Shown here piece after piece: positions 30,379 to 40,134 of a DNA stretch of 64,000 nucleotides (the stretch's first letter is position 1; each line of letters begins with the position of its first letter). The DNA comes from Methanomassiliicoccaceae archaeon UBA421 (GTDB lineage Archaea > Thermoplasmatota > Thermoplasmata > Methanomassiliicoccales > Methanomethylophilaceae). The stretch covers positions 1 to 64,000 of the forward strand of contig DAHB01000002.1 of the NCBI GenBank assembly GCA_002498365.1, given 5' to 3'. A program made the position numbers and the translations under genes. Below the pieces are notes generated by a model. The model searched no databases, was not told where the DNA came from, and was given only the letters and a program-made list of their open reading frames with translations.

Positions 30379-32049
30379 GTGAAATCCAAACTGCCTCTTG
30401 CAGTTGCGGCGCTCCTTTCGGTACTGGCCCTCGCAGCGGTGCCCTTGGCATATACCGGGGAGGCGTATGCGGCGACATCCGCAGAGATCACATACGACAT
30501 AACTTATTCCACGGGCGACGGGACATTCCAGAGCTATACCGAATCGGACCCTGACATAGAGGTCACATCCGGAAATAATCTGAGGATCAACATAACGGTC
30601 AAGTCCCAGGCCTCCGGCGAGAGGACGATATATTTCGAGCAGTCGCAATTCAACGAACGCATTTCAGGGGTCGTAATAGTGGACTCCGATGAACCCATTT
30701 CGATCCTTCCTTCGGACAGAAGCTACACTTTCACGGCCGTCATAACCCCGGACCCCGATACCCACGGGTCCGGGGAGGTCACGCTGAGGATGGTGGTAGG
30801 AGACCCTGCTACGGATACGAGCCAGATAGTCGAGATCCCAATAGGCGTCGACGTCCGTTCCGCGATTTACAGCGAGGGTTACTATAACAAGATAATGGGC
30901 ATCTACGGCAACCCTCTAGGTGAGCCCTTCGATCAGCCGATATATGCCGCCTTCATAACACTGGCCATATGGGCCATAATAGGCATCGTCGTAGCTTATG
31001 CCGTCATGCCGGCAATACTTTGGGTGCCTCTCAGAAGCAACAGGCAGACCAGGAAGGAGATAACGCGCGGCATAGGCAAAATGGTAGTGATGTTCGCCAC
31101 AGTGGCAGGCATCGGCCAGGCCCTGAGGGTCTACGGGGCACAGGACAGCTATGTCCAGCTTTTCGACAGCCTGTCACTGGTGCTGTATGTCATATTGGGA
31201 GCGATAATCGCCTGGAAGCTGTATCTAGTCATCATAGACAGCGTCTTCCGCAAGATCGGTACCAACACGTCGATAGGCGGCGTCGACGAGACGCTTATAC
31301 CTCTTTTCAGGATGATAGGGAAGATAGCCATCGGCACCATAGCGGCCGGAGGGATATTCTCGGCTCTAGGAGCCGACCTGGTGGGGATAATCGCAGGTGC
31401 GGGCATCGCAGGTCTGGCACTCTCGCTGGGAGCCCAGAGCACGCTGAATCAGTTCTTCAGCGGCCTCTCGCTCCTGCTGACCCGTCCTTTCAGAGAAGGG
31501 GACATCGTAAAGATAGGCACCGAGGGGACAGTCCTGAAAGTGGACAGGGTCGGGGTCATGAACACCAGGTTCTTCCATAACGACAACGAACAGGTGATCA
31601 CCATGCCCAACAATATGGTCTCCTCCGCGGTCATCTACAACTACAGCGTCGAGAATCTGTTCTATCATTTCTACATATATTTCGGCGTAGCATATGGTTC
31701 GGACATAGACAGGGCCAAGAGCATAATGATGGAGGCGGCCCTAGACAACCCAAACGTGATGAAGGGAGGCTCCGTGCCGATGCCCGGGGTCAGGATGACC
31801 GCGCTGGCAGATTCCAGCGTAACTCTCAGGCTGTCTATTTACGTCTATGATTACAACGACAGTTTTTCCGTCGATGGGCAGATCAGGGAGCGCGTGTACA
31901 ACGAGTTCCTGGAGAACGGGATAGAGATCCCCTTCCCTCAGATGGACGTGCATATGAAGTCCGAGCCTGCGGAAGACAACAATGTGAAGGTCACCCAGCC
32001 GAAGAGGAAGGCCAGGGCGGAGTCCGGGCCGGAGCCGAAAAGGGAATGA
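30379..32049 (+). CDS. MscS-family mechanosensitive channel with secreted N-terminal domain, paralogue 1
   Basis: A 556-residue protein from GTG 30379, about 25 bases after the TATA-like AATATTATAATAA (30345-30357). It has a signal peptide, an extracytoplasmic beta-rich domain of about 150 residues, several membrane helices, and the MscS pore helix and beta domain (GIIAGAGIAGLALSLGAQS, NQFFSGL, RPFREGDIVKI). The C-terminal 30 residues are Lys/Arg-rich. It releases solutes on osmotic downshock. The external domain is not part of standard MscS and is shared with the paralogue at 35079. Confidence 0.9.
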   Translation: MKSKLPLAVAALLSVLALAAVPLAYTGEAYAATSAEITYDITYSTGDGTFQSYTESDPDIEVTSGNNLRINITVKSQASGERTIYFEQSQFNERISGVVIVDSDEPISILPSDRSYTFTAVITPDPDTHGSGEVTLRMVVGDPATDTSQIVEIPIGVDVRSAIYSEGYYNKIMGIYGNPLGEPFDQPIYAAFITLAIWAIIGIVVAYAVMPAILWVPLRSNRQTRKEITRGIGKMVVMFATVAGIGQALRVYGAQDSYVQLFDSLSLVLYVILGAIIAWKLYLVIIDSVFRKIGTNTSIGGVDETLIPLFRMIGKIAIGTIAAGGIFSALGADLVGIIAGAGIAGLALSLGAQSTLNQFFSGLSLLLTRPFREGDIVKIGTEGTVLKVDRVGVMNTRFFHNDNEQVITMPNNMVSSAVIYNYSVENLFYHFYIYFGVAYGSDIDRAKSIMMEAALDNPNVMKGGSVPMPGVRMTALADSSVTLRLSIYVYDYNDSFSVDGQIRERVYNEFLENGIEIPFPQMDVHMKSEPAEDNNVKVTQPKRKARAESGPEPKRE

Positions 32050-32082
32050 AGAGGTTTAGGCCGGCATCGCCGGCCCGGAGTT

Positions 32083-33066
32083 TCAGACGTCCCTGTCGAT
32101 GGCGAAGCGGGCGAGTTCTATCATGAATTCTTTCTCTTCGCTCTCAGGCAGGAACCGTATCTTCTCTATGGCCGCATCGACCTTCTCCCGGGCTAGGTCC
32201 AGTGCGTACTTTATGCTCCCCGACCTTTCGAGTATGTCCAGCGCCCTGCCGATCTCTTTATCGCTGGCATCCATCTTTCCGAGTATACCTTTGAGCTCTT
32301 CGAGCTCTGCAGCGTCCTTTATGTGCCCCATGGCGTGCGTGATCATGACCGTGCACTTTCCCTTGCGGATGTCGTTTCCCACGGACTTCCCGGTCTTCGA
32401 GGACTCGCCGGCGACTCCTAGGTAATCGTCGTACATCTGGAATCCCAGGCCCAGGTCGATGGCGTATTCGTTTATCGCAGCGACGGTCTTGTCGTCGGCA
32501 CCTCCGGCTATTGCACCTCCGGCGGCGGCGGCGGCGAAAAGGACGCTGGTCTTCAGCCTGATGGTCTCGATGTACTCCTCCTCTGACACTATGCGGCCTT
32601 CGTTGTTGATGTCCATCTGCTGTCCGCGCGCGAGGTCCCAGACCGCTCTGGTCACGTACCTGAGGATCCCCCTCATGGCTCTGTCCGGAACATCGAGGTC
32701 CGCGATTATCTGGAACGCCTTGGCGAACAGGGCGTCTCCGGCCAGAACGGCCGTGGGCATCCCGTAGTTGATGTGGATGGTGGTCATCCCCCTGCGCTTC
32801 TCGTCCCCGTCCATGAGGTCGTCGTGGACCAGCGTGAAGTTGTGTATGTATTCCACCGCGACGGCCAGGGGGAACGCCTTCGATCTGTCACCGCCCACTG
32901 CGCCGCAGCAGGCGATGGCCATAGCAGGCCTCATCCTCTTTCCGCCTGCGTAAGGATACTGCCTCGAAGCTTCGATGAGGTCGCGCGGCTCCTCATCTTC
33001 AATGTATTTTTTTATCGGAGCATCGAGCTCGGCCGAAATTTTCTTAAGATAATCTTTTGCGTTCAT
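32083..33066 (-). CDS. geranylgeranyl/farnesyl diphosphate synthase
   Basis: A 327-residue all-helical prenyltransferase with the first Asp-rich motif DDLMDGDEKRRG, the GGKRMRPAMAIA segment and the second Asp motif FQMYDDYLG. It elongates dimethylallyl diphosphate to the C20 chain of archaeal lipids. ATG 33066 overlaps the fni stop (ATGA), so ipk-fni-GGPP synthase is one operon; the frame upstream of 33066 is a shadow of fni. Confidence 0.93.
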   Translation of the reverse strand: MNAKDYLKKISAELDAPIKKYIEDEEPRDLIEASRQYPYAGGKRMRPAMAIACCGAVGGDRSKAFPLAVAVEYIHNFTLVHDDLMDGDEKRRGMTTIHINYGMPTAVLAGDALFAKAFQIIADLDVPDRAMRGILRYVTRAVWDLARGQQMDINNEGRIVSEEEYIETIRLKTSVLFAAAAAGGAIAGGADDKTVAAINEYAIDLGLGFQMYDDYLGVAGESSKTGKSVGNDIRKGKCTVMITHAMGHIKDAAELEELKGILGKMDASDKEIGRALDILERSGSIKYALDLAREKVDAAIEKIRFLPESEEKEFMIELARFAIDRDV

Positions 33067-34118
33067 TCTAGTCCCTCTAACCACTGTCTGGTCTCGCCCA
33101 GCACGACGTACCTGGCTTTGGAAAGCTGTTTGATGTCCGAACATCCCGTGAGTAGCATGGCCGCCCTCAGTTCCTCCCTTATGAGGGTAAGTTTTTCTTT
33201 GACGGCCTCGGCCGATTCCGTGGCCTCCCTGAGCACAGCGTTCGCGACCCCCGCGCAGCTCGCTCCCATCGCGATACCGCATGCGACATGTATTCCGTCG
33301 AGGATGCCGCCGGAAGCTATCAGAGGGAGACCGCATCTTGCTTCGACAAGGGATACCGGGGACGGTATGCCCCAGTCAAAGAACGTCTCGCCCATGCCCG
33401 TGCGTACATCGTCGCCGGCGGCGATCGCCCTGTGAAGCTCGACGCCCGCAAAGCTGGTCCCTCCCATCCCCGCCACGTCTATGCCTCTGATCCCTGTGCC
33501 CTTGAGCCTGGCCGCGACGTCCCTCGATATCCCTCCCCCCGTCTCCTTCACGATGACAGGATACAGGGACGCCAGGTCGCGGATCGCATCGTAGCATCCC
33601 TTGGCGTTCGTGTCCCCCTCGGGCTGAATGGCCTCCTGGAGGTAGTTGAGATGTATGGCCACTACATCGGCGTCGATCAGGTCCTTCGCCCTGCCGATGC
33701 CGTCCGATGTGAAAATGTCCCTGCTGTGCTGGGGTATCAGCTGGGGTGCGCCGATGTTGCCGATCATCAGGGGCACATCGTAGTCCTTCACCACGCTGTA
33801 GCTTTCCGGTTCCACTCCCCCGACGCCTGCCCTCTCGCTTCCGACCCCCATTCCGATGCCGAGTTCGGCGCAGGCCTCCGCGATATTGGCGTTGATCTTC
33901 TTCGCACCGTTGAAACCGCCGGTTATGGCGGTGACGATCAGCGGGAAATCGAGTTTCTTTCCGAAAAGGGTGATGCTTGTATCGATCTCGTCCGCATCCA
34001 CCTCGGGCAGAGCGTTGTGTACGAGCCTGACATCGTCCCAGTAGCAGTAGCCCGGAGCTATTCTCTGGTTCAGACTGATGTTGATATGGTCGGCTTTTCT
34101 GTTGTTGATCGGTGTCAT
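33063..34118 (-). CDS. fni: isopentenyl diphosphate isomerase type 2
   Basis: A 351-residue FMN-dependent TIM barrel with the family N-terminus RKADHINISL, the flavin segment PLIVTAITGGF, HLNYLQEAIQPEGD, VKETGGGISRDVA and GMGGTSFAGVE. It converts isopentenyl to dimethylallyl diphosphate. It sits between isopentenyl phosphate kinase and the prenyl synthase with four-base overlaps at both ends, so the three proteins should be made together. Confidence 0.95.
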   Translation of the reverse strand: MTPINNRKADHINISLNQRIAPGYCYWDDVRLVHNALPEVDADEIDTSITLFGKKLDFPLIVTAITGGFNGAKKINANIAEACAELGIGMGVGSERAGVGGVEPESYSVVKDYDVPLMIGNIGAPQLIPQHSRDIFTSDGIGRAKDLIDADVVAIHLNYLQEAIQPEGDTNAKGCYDAIRDLASLYPVIVKETGGGISRDVAARLKGTGIRGIDVAGMGGTSFAGVELHRAIAAGDDVRTGMGETFFDWGIPSPVSLVEARCGLPLIASGGILDGIHVACGIAMGASCAGVANAVLREATESAEAVKEKLTLIREELRAAMLLTGCSDIKQLSKARYVVLGETRQWLEGLE

Positions 34119-34906
34119 TTCATTCCGCCCCTTGCTACAGTGCAGGTGACAGTCTCTCCTCGCAGCAACGCGCCCAGTCTTCCGTCGACCGTGCCGTTCA
34201 CGAGGATGCAGTCGCGGTCTTCGGTGCTCATCCTGAGCATTGCTTCCATCTTGGAGAGCACCCCTCCTGTCACGTCGTCTACGCTGCTCTCCGATTTAAT
34301 CCTCTGCAGCGTTTCCAGGTCCACGCGGCCCAGCAGCCGCGCCTTCCTGTCTTTTTTCGGGTCTGCCGTGTACAGCCCGTCGATATCGGAGACGAATATC
34401 ACTTTCTTGATGTCGAACAGGTCGGCCAAAACCTCCATGAGCTGGTCTCCCGAGCAGATCCCGAATCCTTTCGACCGGTCGGTGACAACATCGCCGAACG
34501 TGACAGGCATTATACCCAGTCCGCGAAGCCTCTCGATGGCCTCCGTGTCGGTGGCGATCAGCCTTCCGCCCTCCATGACGAAGCATGACCCGGGGGCCAC
34601 GGAGACCGCGGGGATGCCCGCATCCATCATCTCTCTGACCACCATCTGGCTCAGGTCCCTGGTGTCATACTGCACCTGCGCCGCGGCCATTATCTGTCCG
34701 TCGGAAGAGAAGCCGTCTTGAAGCCTGTGTTGTTTCGCGAGCACGTGTCCGAAGGAACCCGCCCCGTGGACCACCAGGACCTGGAGCCCGGAATCCTTTA
34801 TCTCCATGCAGAGTTTCGAGACGCGTTCCCTGTTGAATTTTCTATACTGGGACTTGTCGGTTATGACGCTGCCGCCCAGTTTTATGATTATCATGCGGTT
34901 ACCCAT
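34115..34906 (-). CDS. ipk: isopentenyl phosphate kinase
   Basis: An amino-acid-kinase-fold protein of 263 residues (259 from the second Met, 34894): IIKLGGSVITDKS, VVHGAGSFGHVLA with the catalytic His typical of IPK, SGDQLMEVLA and VFVSDIDGLYTADP. It phosphorylates isopentenyl phosphate in the archaeal alternative mevalonate pathway. It is first in the ipk-fni-GGPP synthase operon. No clear Shine-Dalgarno sequence decides between the two starts. Confidence 0.93.
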   Translation of the reverse strand: MGNRMIIIKLGGSVITDKSQYRKFNRERVSKLCMEIKDSGLQVLVVHGAGSFGHVLAKQHRLQDGFSSDGQIMAAAQVQYDTRDLSQMVVREMMDAGIPAVSVAPGSCFVMEGGRLIATDTEAIERLRGLGIMPVTFGDVVTDRSKGFGICSGDQLMEVLADLFDIKKVIFVSDIDGLYTADPKKDRKARLLGRVDLETLQRIKSESSVDDVTGGVLSKMEAMLRMSTEDRDCILVNGTVDGRLGALLRGETVTCTVARGGMK

Positions 34907-35078
34907 ATTGACTGGGTGTTTTTAGATTTGTTGCAGTATTCCCTTCGTTGCATGTATCGCTATGCCCTTCGGGGTCCAACTGCAGTTATTTTTTCAAGTA
35001 CGAGAAACGGACAGGACCACAGAACCTGACAACCGAAGGCTCCAAGTTTACTTTATAATACGAGGGTCTTTCACGTCC

Positions 35079-36674
35079 ATGAAGTTCAAGACACCGCTTT
35101 TTGTCCTCATGGCATTGGCCGTCGCGCTTCTGGCGTTTCCGATGTTCTCATCGGAGGCCGAGGCCGCAGACCCCGCAGAGAACGATGTCACGATGTACCT
35201 GTATTATGAAGGGTCCCGGATAGGCGAGGTTCCGAACACCGACGACCCGATACCCATCAACGCGGGCGAAGAGGCAGACGTCAGCATCAGGATCGAGAAC
35301 GGGTCCGGCGAGAAACGTTTCGTCACCATGGACATAACGGGAGTTACGGCCGTCGACTACAGGTCGGAAGACCTCCCTACGGCCGTGGAGATAGGGCCCA
35401 ACGAGTCAAAGACATACGATGTGACGTTCTTCTCCGACAGATACACCAAGGAAGGGGGGGACTACCTCACCATCCGCCTTACGATAGAGGGGCCCGGGAG
35501 CAACAGTCCCGTGTATATCGCCCAGGACCTGCACTTCACCATAAGCTCGAGCCTGTCATCATATGGTTATTACAACAAGATACTGGGCATCATACCCAAC
35601 ACCCTCCCAAGCCCCCTGGACTCCCCCCAGGCCGCGGCCCTGATAACGATGGCGCTGTGGGCGCTTATGGCGGCGATCGTCGGCAAGGCAGTCGTCCCGG
35701 CCGTTCTGTATATTCCGACGAGGGGCAACAGGGAGATAAGGAAGATGGTCGCAGGATCTCTTTTCAAACTGATATTCCTTGCTGTTGTGATATTTGGGAT
35801 ATATGAAAGCCTGAAGGTCCTCGGCTCTTCGGAGTATGTCATAGACGTTTCCGGAAGGATGGCGGCGATATCCTATGTCGTGCTGGGCGCGCTGATATCC
35901 TGGAGGGCATACGTGATCGCACTAGACCATATGTTCTCCAAGATAGGGCGCGACGTCAAATCCGGAGGGGTGGACGAAACACTGGTCCCTCTTTTCAAGA
36001 TGATAGGTCAGATAATCATAGTCACGTTGGTCGTCGCAGCGATCTTCTCGTTGATGGGAGCGGACCTGATGGGCATAATAGCCGGTGCGGGGATAGCGGG
36101 ATTGGCCATATCCCTGGGCGCCCAGAGCATGCTCAGGCAGTTCTTCAGTGGAATAACCCTGCTGACGACCCGTCCTTTCAAGGCCGGAGATATCGTCAGG
36201 ATCGACAAATCCATGGAGCTCAAGGTGCAGGAGGTGGGCATAATGACCACATGGTTCAAAAATCCCTGGAACGAGGAGATAATATCGATGCCCAACGACA
36301 AGGTGGCCGCCAGCGAGATCACCAATATGACGGGAGAGAATATGTTCTACCGGTTCAACCTCTTCCTGGAGGTCACACGTGATGCGGACCTCGCTCTCGC
36401 AAAGAAAATCCTGGAGGAGGCAGCGATGTCCCGGCCCCAGGTCATCAAGGACGGGACCGTGACGATGCCCTTCGCCCGCGTCACCGATATAACCGAATCC
36501 GGCATAAAGCTGAGGCTCGCCGCGTTCGTGTACGATTATGAGGATTCCTGGGGCGTGGAAGCTGAGATCAGGGAGCAGGCGCTTAAGGAGTTCGAGGAGA
36601 ACGGGATCCGCATGGCATACCGCAAGGTCGACGTCAGGGTCCGCACGGAGGACACGGAAGGCATCGAGTTCTGA
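35079..36674 (+). CDS. MscS-family mechanosensitive channel with secreted N-terminal domain, paralogue 2
   Basis: A 531-residue protein from ATG 35079, about 25 bases after TATA-like TACTTTATAATACG (35049-35062), so leaderless; an open frame back to 34962 crosses the promoter. The domain order equals that of the gene at 30379: signal peptide ending SEAEAAD, external beta domain, SSYGYYNKILGI before the membrane part, then GIIAGAGIAGLAISLGAQS, RQFFSG and RPFKAGDIVRI. The two are evident paralogues on either side of the isoprenoid operon. It lacks the basic C-terminal tail of the first copy. Confidence 0.9.
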   Translation: MKFKTPLFVLMALAVALLAFPMFSSEAEAADPAENDVTMYLYYEGSRIGEVPNTDDPIPINAGEEADVSIRIENGSGEKRFVTMDITGVTAVDYRSEDLPTAVEIGPNESKTYDVTFFSDRYTKEGGDYLTIRLTIEGPGSNSPVYIAQDLHFTISSSLSSYGYYNKILGIIPNTLPSPLDSPQAAALITMALWALMAAIVGKAVVPAVLYIPTRGNREIRKMVAGSLFKLIFLAVVIFGIYESLKVLGSSEYVIDVSGRMAAISYVVLGALISWRAYVIALDHMFSKIGRDVKSGGVDETLVPLFKMIGQIIIVTLVVAAIFSLMGADLMGIIAGAGIAGLAISLGAQSMLRQFFSGITLLTTRPFKAGDIVRIDKSMELKVQEVGIMTTWFKNPWNEEIISMPNDKVAASEITNMTGENMFYRFNLFLEVTRDADLALAKKILEEAAMSRPQVIKDGTVTMPFARVTDITESGIKLRLAAFVYDYEDSWGVEAEIREQALKEFEENGIRMAYRKVDVRVRTEDTEGIEF

Positions 36675-36783
36675 ACCCCGACCGAAGTCCCCAAACCTCT
36701 TACTCACATTTACTTTTGTATTATCGTTTTCGAGAATAAAGTATGTTAATCCGGAACGTTCTCTGACATTCCGGAGCGGAAAA

Positions 36784-38250
36784 ATGTACGCTGACGGCAA
36801 GTTATGGATTGCAAAGGGAGAATCGAAGGTGTATCTGCTCCCGCAATACGCCAACAGGCACGGTCTGATCGCAGGTGCCAGCGGGACCGGGAAGACCGTG
36901 ACCCTTAAAGTGATGGCCGAGTCTTTCAGCGAAATGGGCGTACCCGTTTTCATGGCGGACATCAAGGGAGACGTCAGCGGACTATGCAGAGCGGGAAAGG
37001 ACAGCGAGGGAATGCGCGGCCGCATAGAGAAGCTGGGTGTCGACGGGTTCGGTTACACCGGGTTCCCCTGTGAGTTCTGGGACATTTACGGCGAGAGGGG
37101 CCACCCGGTCAGGACGACCGTAGACGAGATGGGACCGGACATGCTCACCAGGCTGATGGGCCTCTCGGAGGTGCAGGAGGACGTCCTCAGGATGGTCTTC
37201 AGGATATGCGCCGACGAGGGCTGGGAGCTTGTGGACACCAAGGACCTGAGGGCGGTGCTGGGCTTCATATCGGACAACAGGAAGGAGTATGAGGGGGAGT
37301 ACGGCGCCATGAGCGTCCAGTCCCTCGGTGCGATCCAGCGTTCGGTGATGTCGCTGGAGGACGCAGGCGGAGACATATTCTTCGGCGAGCCCGCCCTGGA
37401 CATAGACGATTGGTTCAGGACCGACAGCGACGGAAGGGGGTTCATAAACATCCTGCACAGCGTCAAGCTGGCACATAATCCAAAGCTATATTCTACCTTC
37501 GTGGTATGGCTCCTTAACGACATCTTCACGACCCTGCCGGAAGTGGGGGACACGGAGAAGCCCAAGCTCGTGTTCTTCTTCGACGAGGCGCACATGCTCT
37601 TCGACGATGCGCCGCCGGTCCTGGTGCAGAAGGTCGAGCAGGTCGTCAAACTGATACGTTCCAAAGGGGTGGGCATATACTTCATATCCCAGAACCCCTC
37701 CGACATCCCGGACCCGGTCCTTTCTCAGCTTGGCAACCGCGTGCAGCACGCGCTCCGCGCGTACACGCCGAAAGAACAGAAGGCCGTGAAGACGGCGGCG
37801 GAAACGTTCCGTGCAAACCCCAAGTTCAAGACCGTCGATGTGATAACGGAGCTCGGCACGGGGGAGGCCCTGGTGTCGTTCCTCGACGAGAAGGGGCGCC
37901 CGGGCGTAGCGGAGAGGGCGTTCATATTGCCTCCGCGTTCGTATCTGGGACAGATATCCGAAGGCGATTACCGGGCGATGATATACGGAAGCGAGCTGGA
38001 CGAGAGGTACAGGGAGCGCATCGATGACTATACGGCTTACGAGGCCATAGGGGGGGCCGAAGAAAAAGCAGGGGCCGTCAAGGCGAAGGCCGCCGCCGGC
38101 TCAAAAACCAAGACCGCCGCGAAACGCACGGCGACGACCCGGAAAAGAAAGTCTTACGCCGAGAAGGCCACCGACAGGATGGTCGGCAACGCCGCATCGG
38201 CCATAGGGCGCGGCCTGGGCAACATGCTTTCGAAAAAGCTGTTCCGCTGA
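36784..38250 (+). CDS. HerA-like ATPase of the DUF853 type
   Basis: A 488-residue P-loop ATPase: Walker A GASGTGKTVTLKV near residues 33-45, the FMADIKGDVSGL segment, Walker B VFFFDEAHMLF and the YFISQNPSDIPDPVLSQLGNR sensor region typical of DUF853/HerA-like proteins. The C-terminal 70 residues are Ala/Lys/Arg-rich. Proteins of this group are assumed to be DNA translocases or helicases, but their role is unproven. ATG 36784 gives the standard N-terminus; the open frame upstream is a shadow of the MscS gene. Confidence 0.88.
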   Translation: MYADGKLWIAKGESKVYLLPQYANRHGLIAGASGTGKTVTLKVMAESFSEMGVPVFMADIKGDVSGLCRAGKDSEGMRGRIEKLGVDGFGYTGFPCEFWDIYGERGHPVRTTVDEMGPDMLTRLMGLSEVQEDVLRMVFRICADEGWELVDTKDLRAVLGFISDNRKEYEGEYGAMSVQSLGAIQRSVMSLEDAGGDIFFGEPALDIDDWFRTDSDGRGFINILHSVKLAHNPKLYSTFVVWLLNDIFTTLPEVGDTEKPKLVFFFDEAHMLFDDAPPVLVQKVEQVVKLIRSKGVGIYFISQNPSDIPDPVLSQLGNRVQHALRAYTPKEQKAVKTAAETFRANPKFKTVDVITELGTGEALVSFLDEKGRPGVAERAFILPPRSYLGQISEGDYRAMIYGSELDERYRERIDDYTAYEAIGGAEEKAGAVKAKAAAGSKTKTAAKRTATTRKRKSYAEKATDRMVGNAASAIGRGLGNMLSKKLFR

Positions 38251-38252
38251 GA

Positions 38253-38483
38253 TCACTGGTACTTCACGCCGTCGTGGTCCAGGACCTCGTTCCAGAGGGC
38301 GATGGTCTCGCGGGCCTCTTCCTCGTCCATTATCTCGATGGCGTATCCGGCGTGAACGACGGCCCACTGCCCCACTTCGGCGTCGACCATCGCGACGTTC
38401 GCCTGTTTTATGACCCCGCCGAAATCCACGTCGGCGGTCTCATCGCATATCTTAACGATCTTTCCGGGTATTGCCAAGCACAT
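38253..38483 (-). CDS. hypC: hydrogenase maturation chaperone HypC
   Basis: A 76-residue HypC: it begins MCLAIPGKIV with the essential Cys2, followed by an OB-like fold (ADVDFGGVIKQANVAM, GQWAVVHAGYAIEIM). It escorts the iron-cyanide group to [NiFe] hydrogenase large subunits. I chose ATG 38483 because Cys2 must be at the N-terminus; three extra residues would bury it. It follows nac by five bases and no other hyp gene is present, so the rest of the maturation set is elsewhere. Confidence 0.93.
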   Translation of the reverse strand: MCLAIPGKIVKICDETADVDFGGVIKQANVAMVDAEVGQWAVVHAGYAIEIMDEEEARETIALWNEVLDHDGVKYQ

Positions 38484-38488
38484 TTCAC

Positions 38489-38845
38489 TCACTCCGAAAC
38501 AATTTTAATTATGGCCTCGGCGGGCTGTCCGTCCGTCGCCTCCAGGGCCTCGATGGCCTTTTCCCTGCCGCAACCCGTCTGGGACACGACGAGAGCTATG
38601 TCCTCCTCGGGAATGCTCGGTCCCGCCGGCTCCGACGCGGACGACAGCGGCCTCACGGCCTCGGTCCCGGTTATCTGGTAGCTCTTGGCGCCGTTCATGT
38701 CGATGCAGACCACCTGGGCGTTCGTGATCACAGTCTCGTTGTCCCTGGTCCTTATGATAACTTCTGTCACATTGGGGACCTCGGACTGGCTGATGCCCAT
38801 CTTTTTCATCGCCTGTTTCATTTGGCGCTGATTTATCTTAGCCAT
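38489..38845 (-). CDS. nac: nascent polypeptide-associated complex protein
   Basis: A 118-residue archaeal NAC: N-terminal basic helix (QRQMKQAMKKMGISQSE), a NAC beta-barrel (EVIIRTRDNETVITNAQVV) and a C-terminal UBA domain (EEDIALVVSQTGCGREKAI, EALEATDGQPAEAI). It binds the ribosome exit site and shields nascent chains. Co-transcribed with hypC. A UBA domain beside a genome-encoded ubiquitin-like system is of interest but is normal for this family. Confidence 0.95.
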   Translation of the reverse strand: MAKINQRQMKQAMKKMGISQSEVPNVTEVIIRTRDNETVITNAQVVCIDMNGAKSYQITGTEAVRPLSSASEPAGPSIPEEDIALVVSQTGCGREKAIEALEATDGQPAEAIIKIVSE

Positions 38846-38884
38846 ATCGTCACCTCAACCGTCCGCATGTTTAATTAATATTGC

Positions 38885-40069
38885 TCAGGAAAGCGACCTT
38901 GCCATTTCTTCCTCAAGAGCCCTGAGGAGGTCCTCCGCCTTTTCGGGGTCGGGCATGCCCCCCTGCGCGAAATCGGGCTTGCCGCCTCCGCGCCCCCCGA
39001 ATCTTCCCAGCACGTCGGTGAGGACCTTCCTGCAGTCCGCCGCGGCGGAACCCGAGGCAATCACGGCGGAGACGGCCTCTCCGGACGAAACGAAGACGGC
39101 CACGCCTCCCGCGGCCTTGATCTTTTCGGCGGCATCCGCCAACACCGTCCTGTCGGCGCCGAAGACCGCGGCCGAATACACTTCTGTGCCGTTGACGTCT
39201 TTCGGCCTCACGGACGAAAGGAACGCCCTGGCAGACCCCTTCAGCGAAACGCGGGCGCATTCCAGCTCTCTCTTCATATTGGATACGGCCCTGACGATAT
39301 CTTCTGGCTTGCTGTCCGCCGCCTCCGCCGCCTCAAGGCATGTGATCGCGAGCATCGCCGCGGAATCGGAAGCAGCATCCCCGACCTTGAAGTGTATGGC
39401 GACCCCGTCTTTCCCGGCGGAGACCTTCCTGTCCACGAGCAGCATGCCCAGCTCCGACGTCTCCATGACGTGTATGCCGCTGCACGCTGAGTAATCTATG
39501 TCCCCTATTGCGACCACGGAGATCTCTTCCCCTTCCGGGATGCGGTCAAGTTTGATCCTGACCTTGTCCGCGAGGTCCGGGTCGTCCCTGCTCATCATTA
39601 TCCTCGTCACCGTGAGGTTCTCGCGTATCGCGGCGTTGGCGAAGGCCAGCGCCTTCCTGACGTCCTCCCAGGAGACGTCCTTGCTGATTATCACGTACTT
39701 GCTTTCCGGCGATATGAAGATCTTCGATATCTCGAGGTCCGGGACCTCTCTGCGGAGGGAGCCGAAGAGCAGGTGCTCCGCGGTGTGCCCCATCATGAGG
39801 TCGAACCGCCTCTCCCAGTCCACGCTGCCCCATACGCGGTCCCCCGGGGCGTACCGGTGACCCGGGACCCTGTGGGCAATGTCACCGTTGCCGTCGTAGA
39901 ACGCTTCGGCGACCCTGTCGTCGTTCAGCGTGCCGGTGTCGCATACCTGCCCGCCGCCTCCCGGATAGAACGCGGTGCGGTCAAGTACGACCAATTCTCC
40001 GTCCGTGGACGCCACCCGCGCCTGGAATTCGAACTGATATCCGTCGTGCCTGAACAATTCCTCTGTCAT
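38885..40069 (-). CDS. alanyl-tRNA editing protein (AlaX-L type)
   Basis: A 394-residue protein: an N-terminal beta domain with AFYPGGGGQVCDTG, the editing site HTAEH (near residue 94) and CSGIH (near residue 197), then a DHHA1-like C-terminal domain ending with the Gly-rich GRFGGRGGGKPDFAQGG segment. It hydrolyses Ser or Gly wrongly attached to tRNA-Ala. The motifs are complete, so it should be active. The gene is divergent from the Lrp-type regulator. Confidence 0.92.
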   Translation of the reverse strand: MTEELFRHDGYQFEFQARVASTDGELVVLDRTAFYPGGGGQVCDTGTLNDDRVAEAFYDGNGDIAHRVPGHRYAPGDRVWGSVDWERRFDLMMGHTAEHLLFGSLRREVPDLEISKIFISPESKYVIISKDVSWEDVRKALAFANAAIRENLTVTRIMMSRDDPDLADKVRIKLDRIPEGEEISVVAIGDIDYSACSGIHVMETSELGMLLVDRKVSAGKDGVAIHFKVGDAASDSAAMLAITCLEAAEAADSKPEDIVRAVSNMKRELECARVSLKGSARAFLSSVRPKDVNGTEVYSAAVFGADRTVLADAAEKIKAAGGVAVFVSSGEAVSAVIASGSAAADCRKVLTDVLGRFGGRGGGKPDFAQGGMPDPEKAEDLLRALEEEMARSLS

Positions 40070-40134
40070 ATTCCGGTAAAACAGGTCCCTATCTAATAAA
40101 TATACGGAAGGGGTTTGTGCATCGGTGATGCCGG

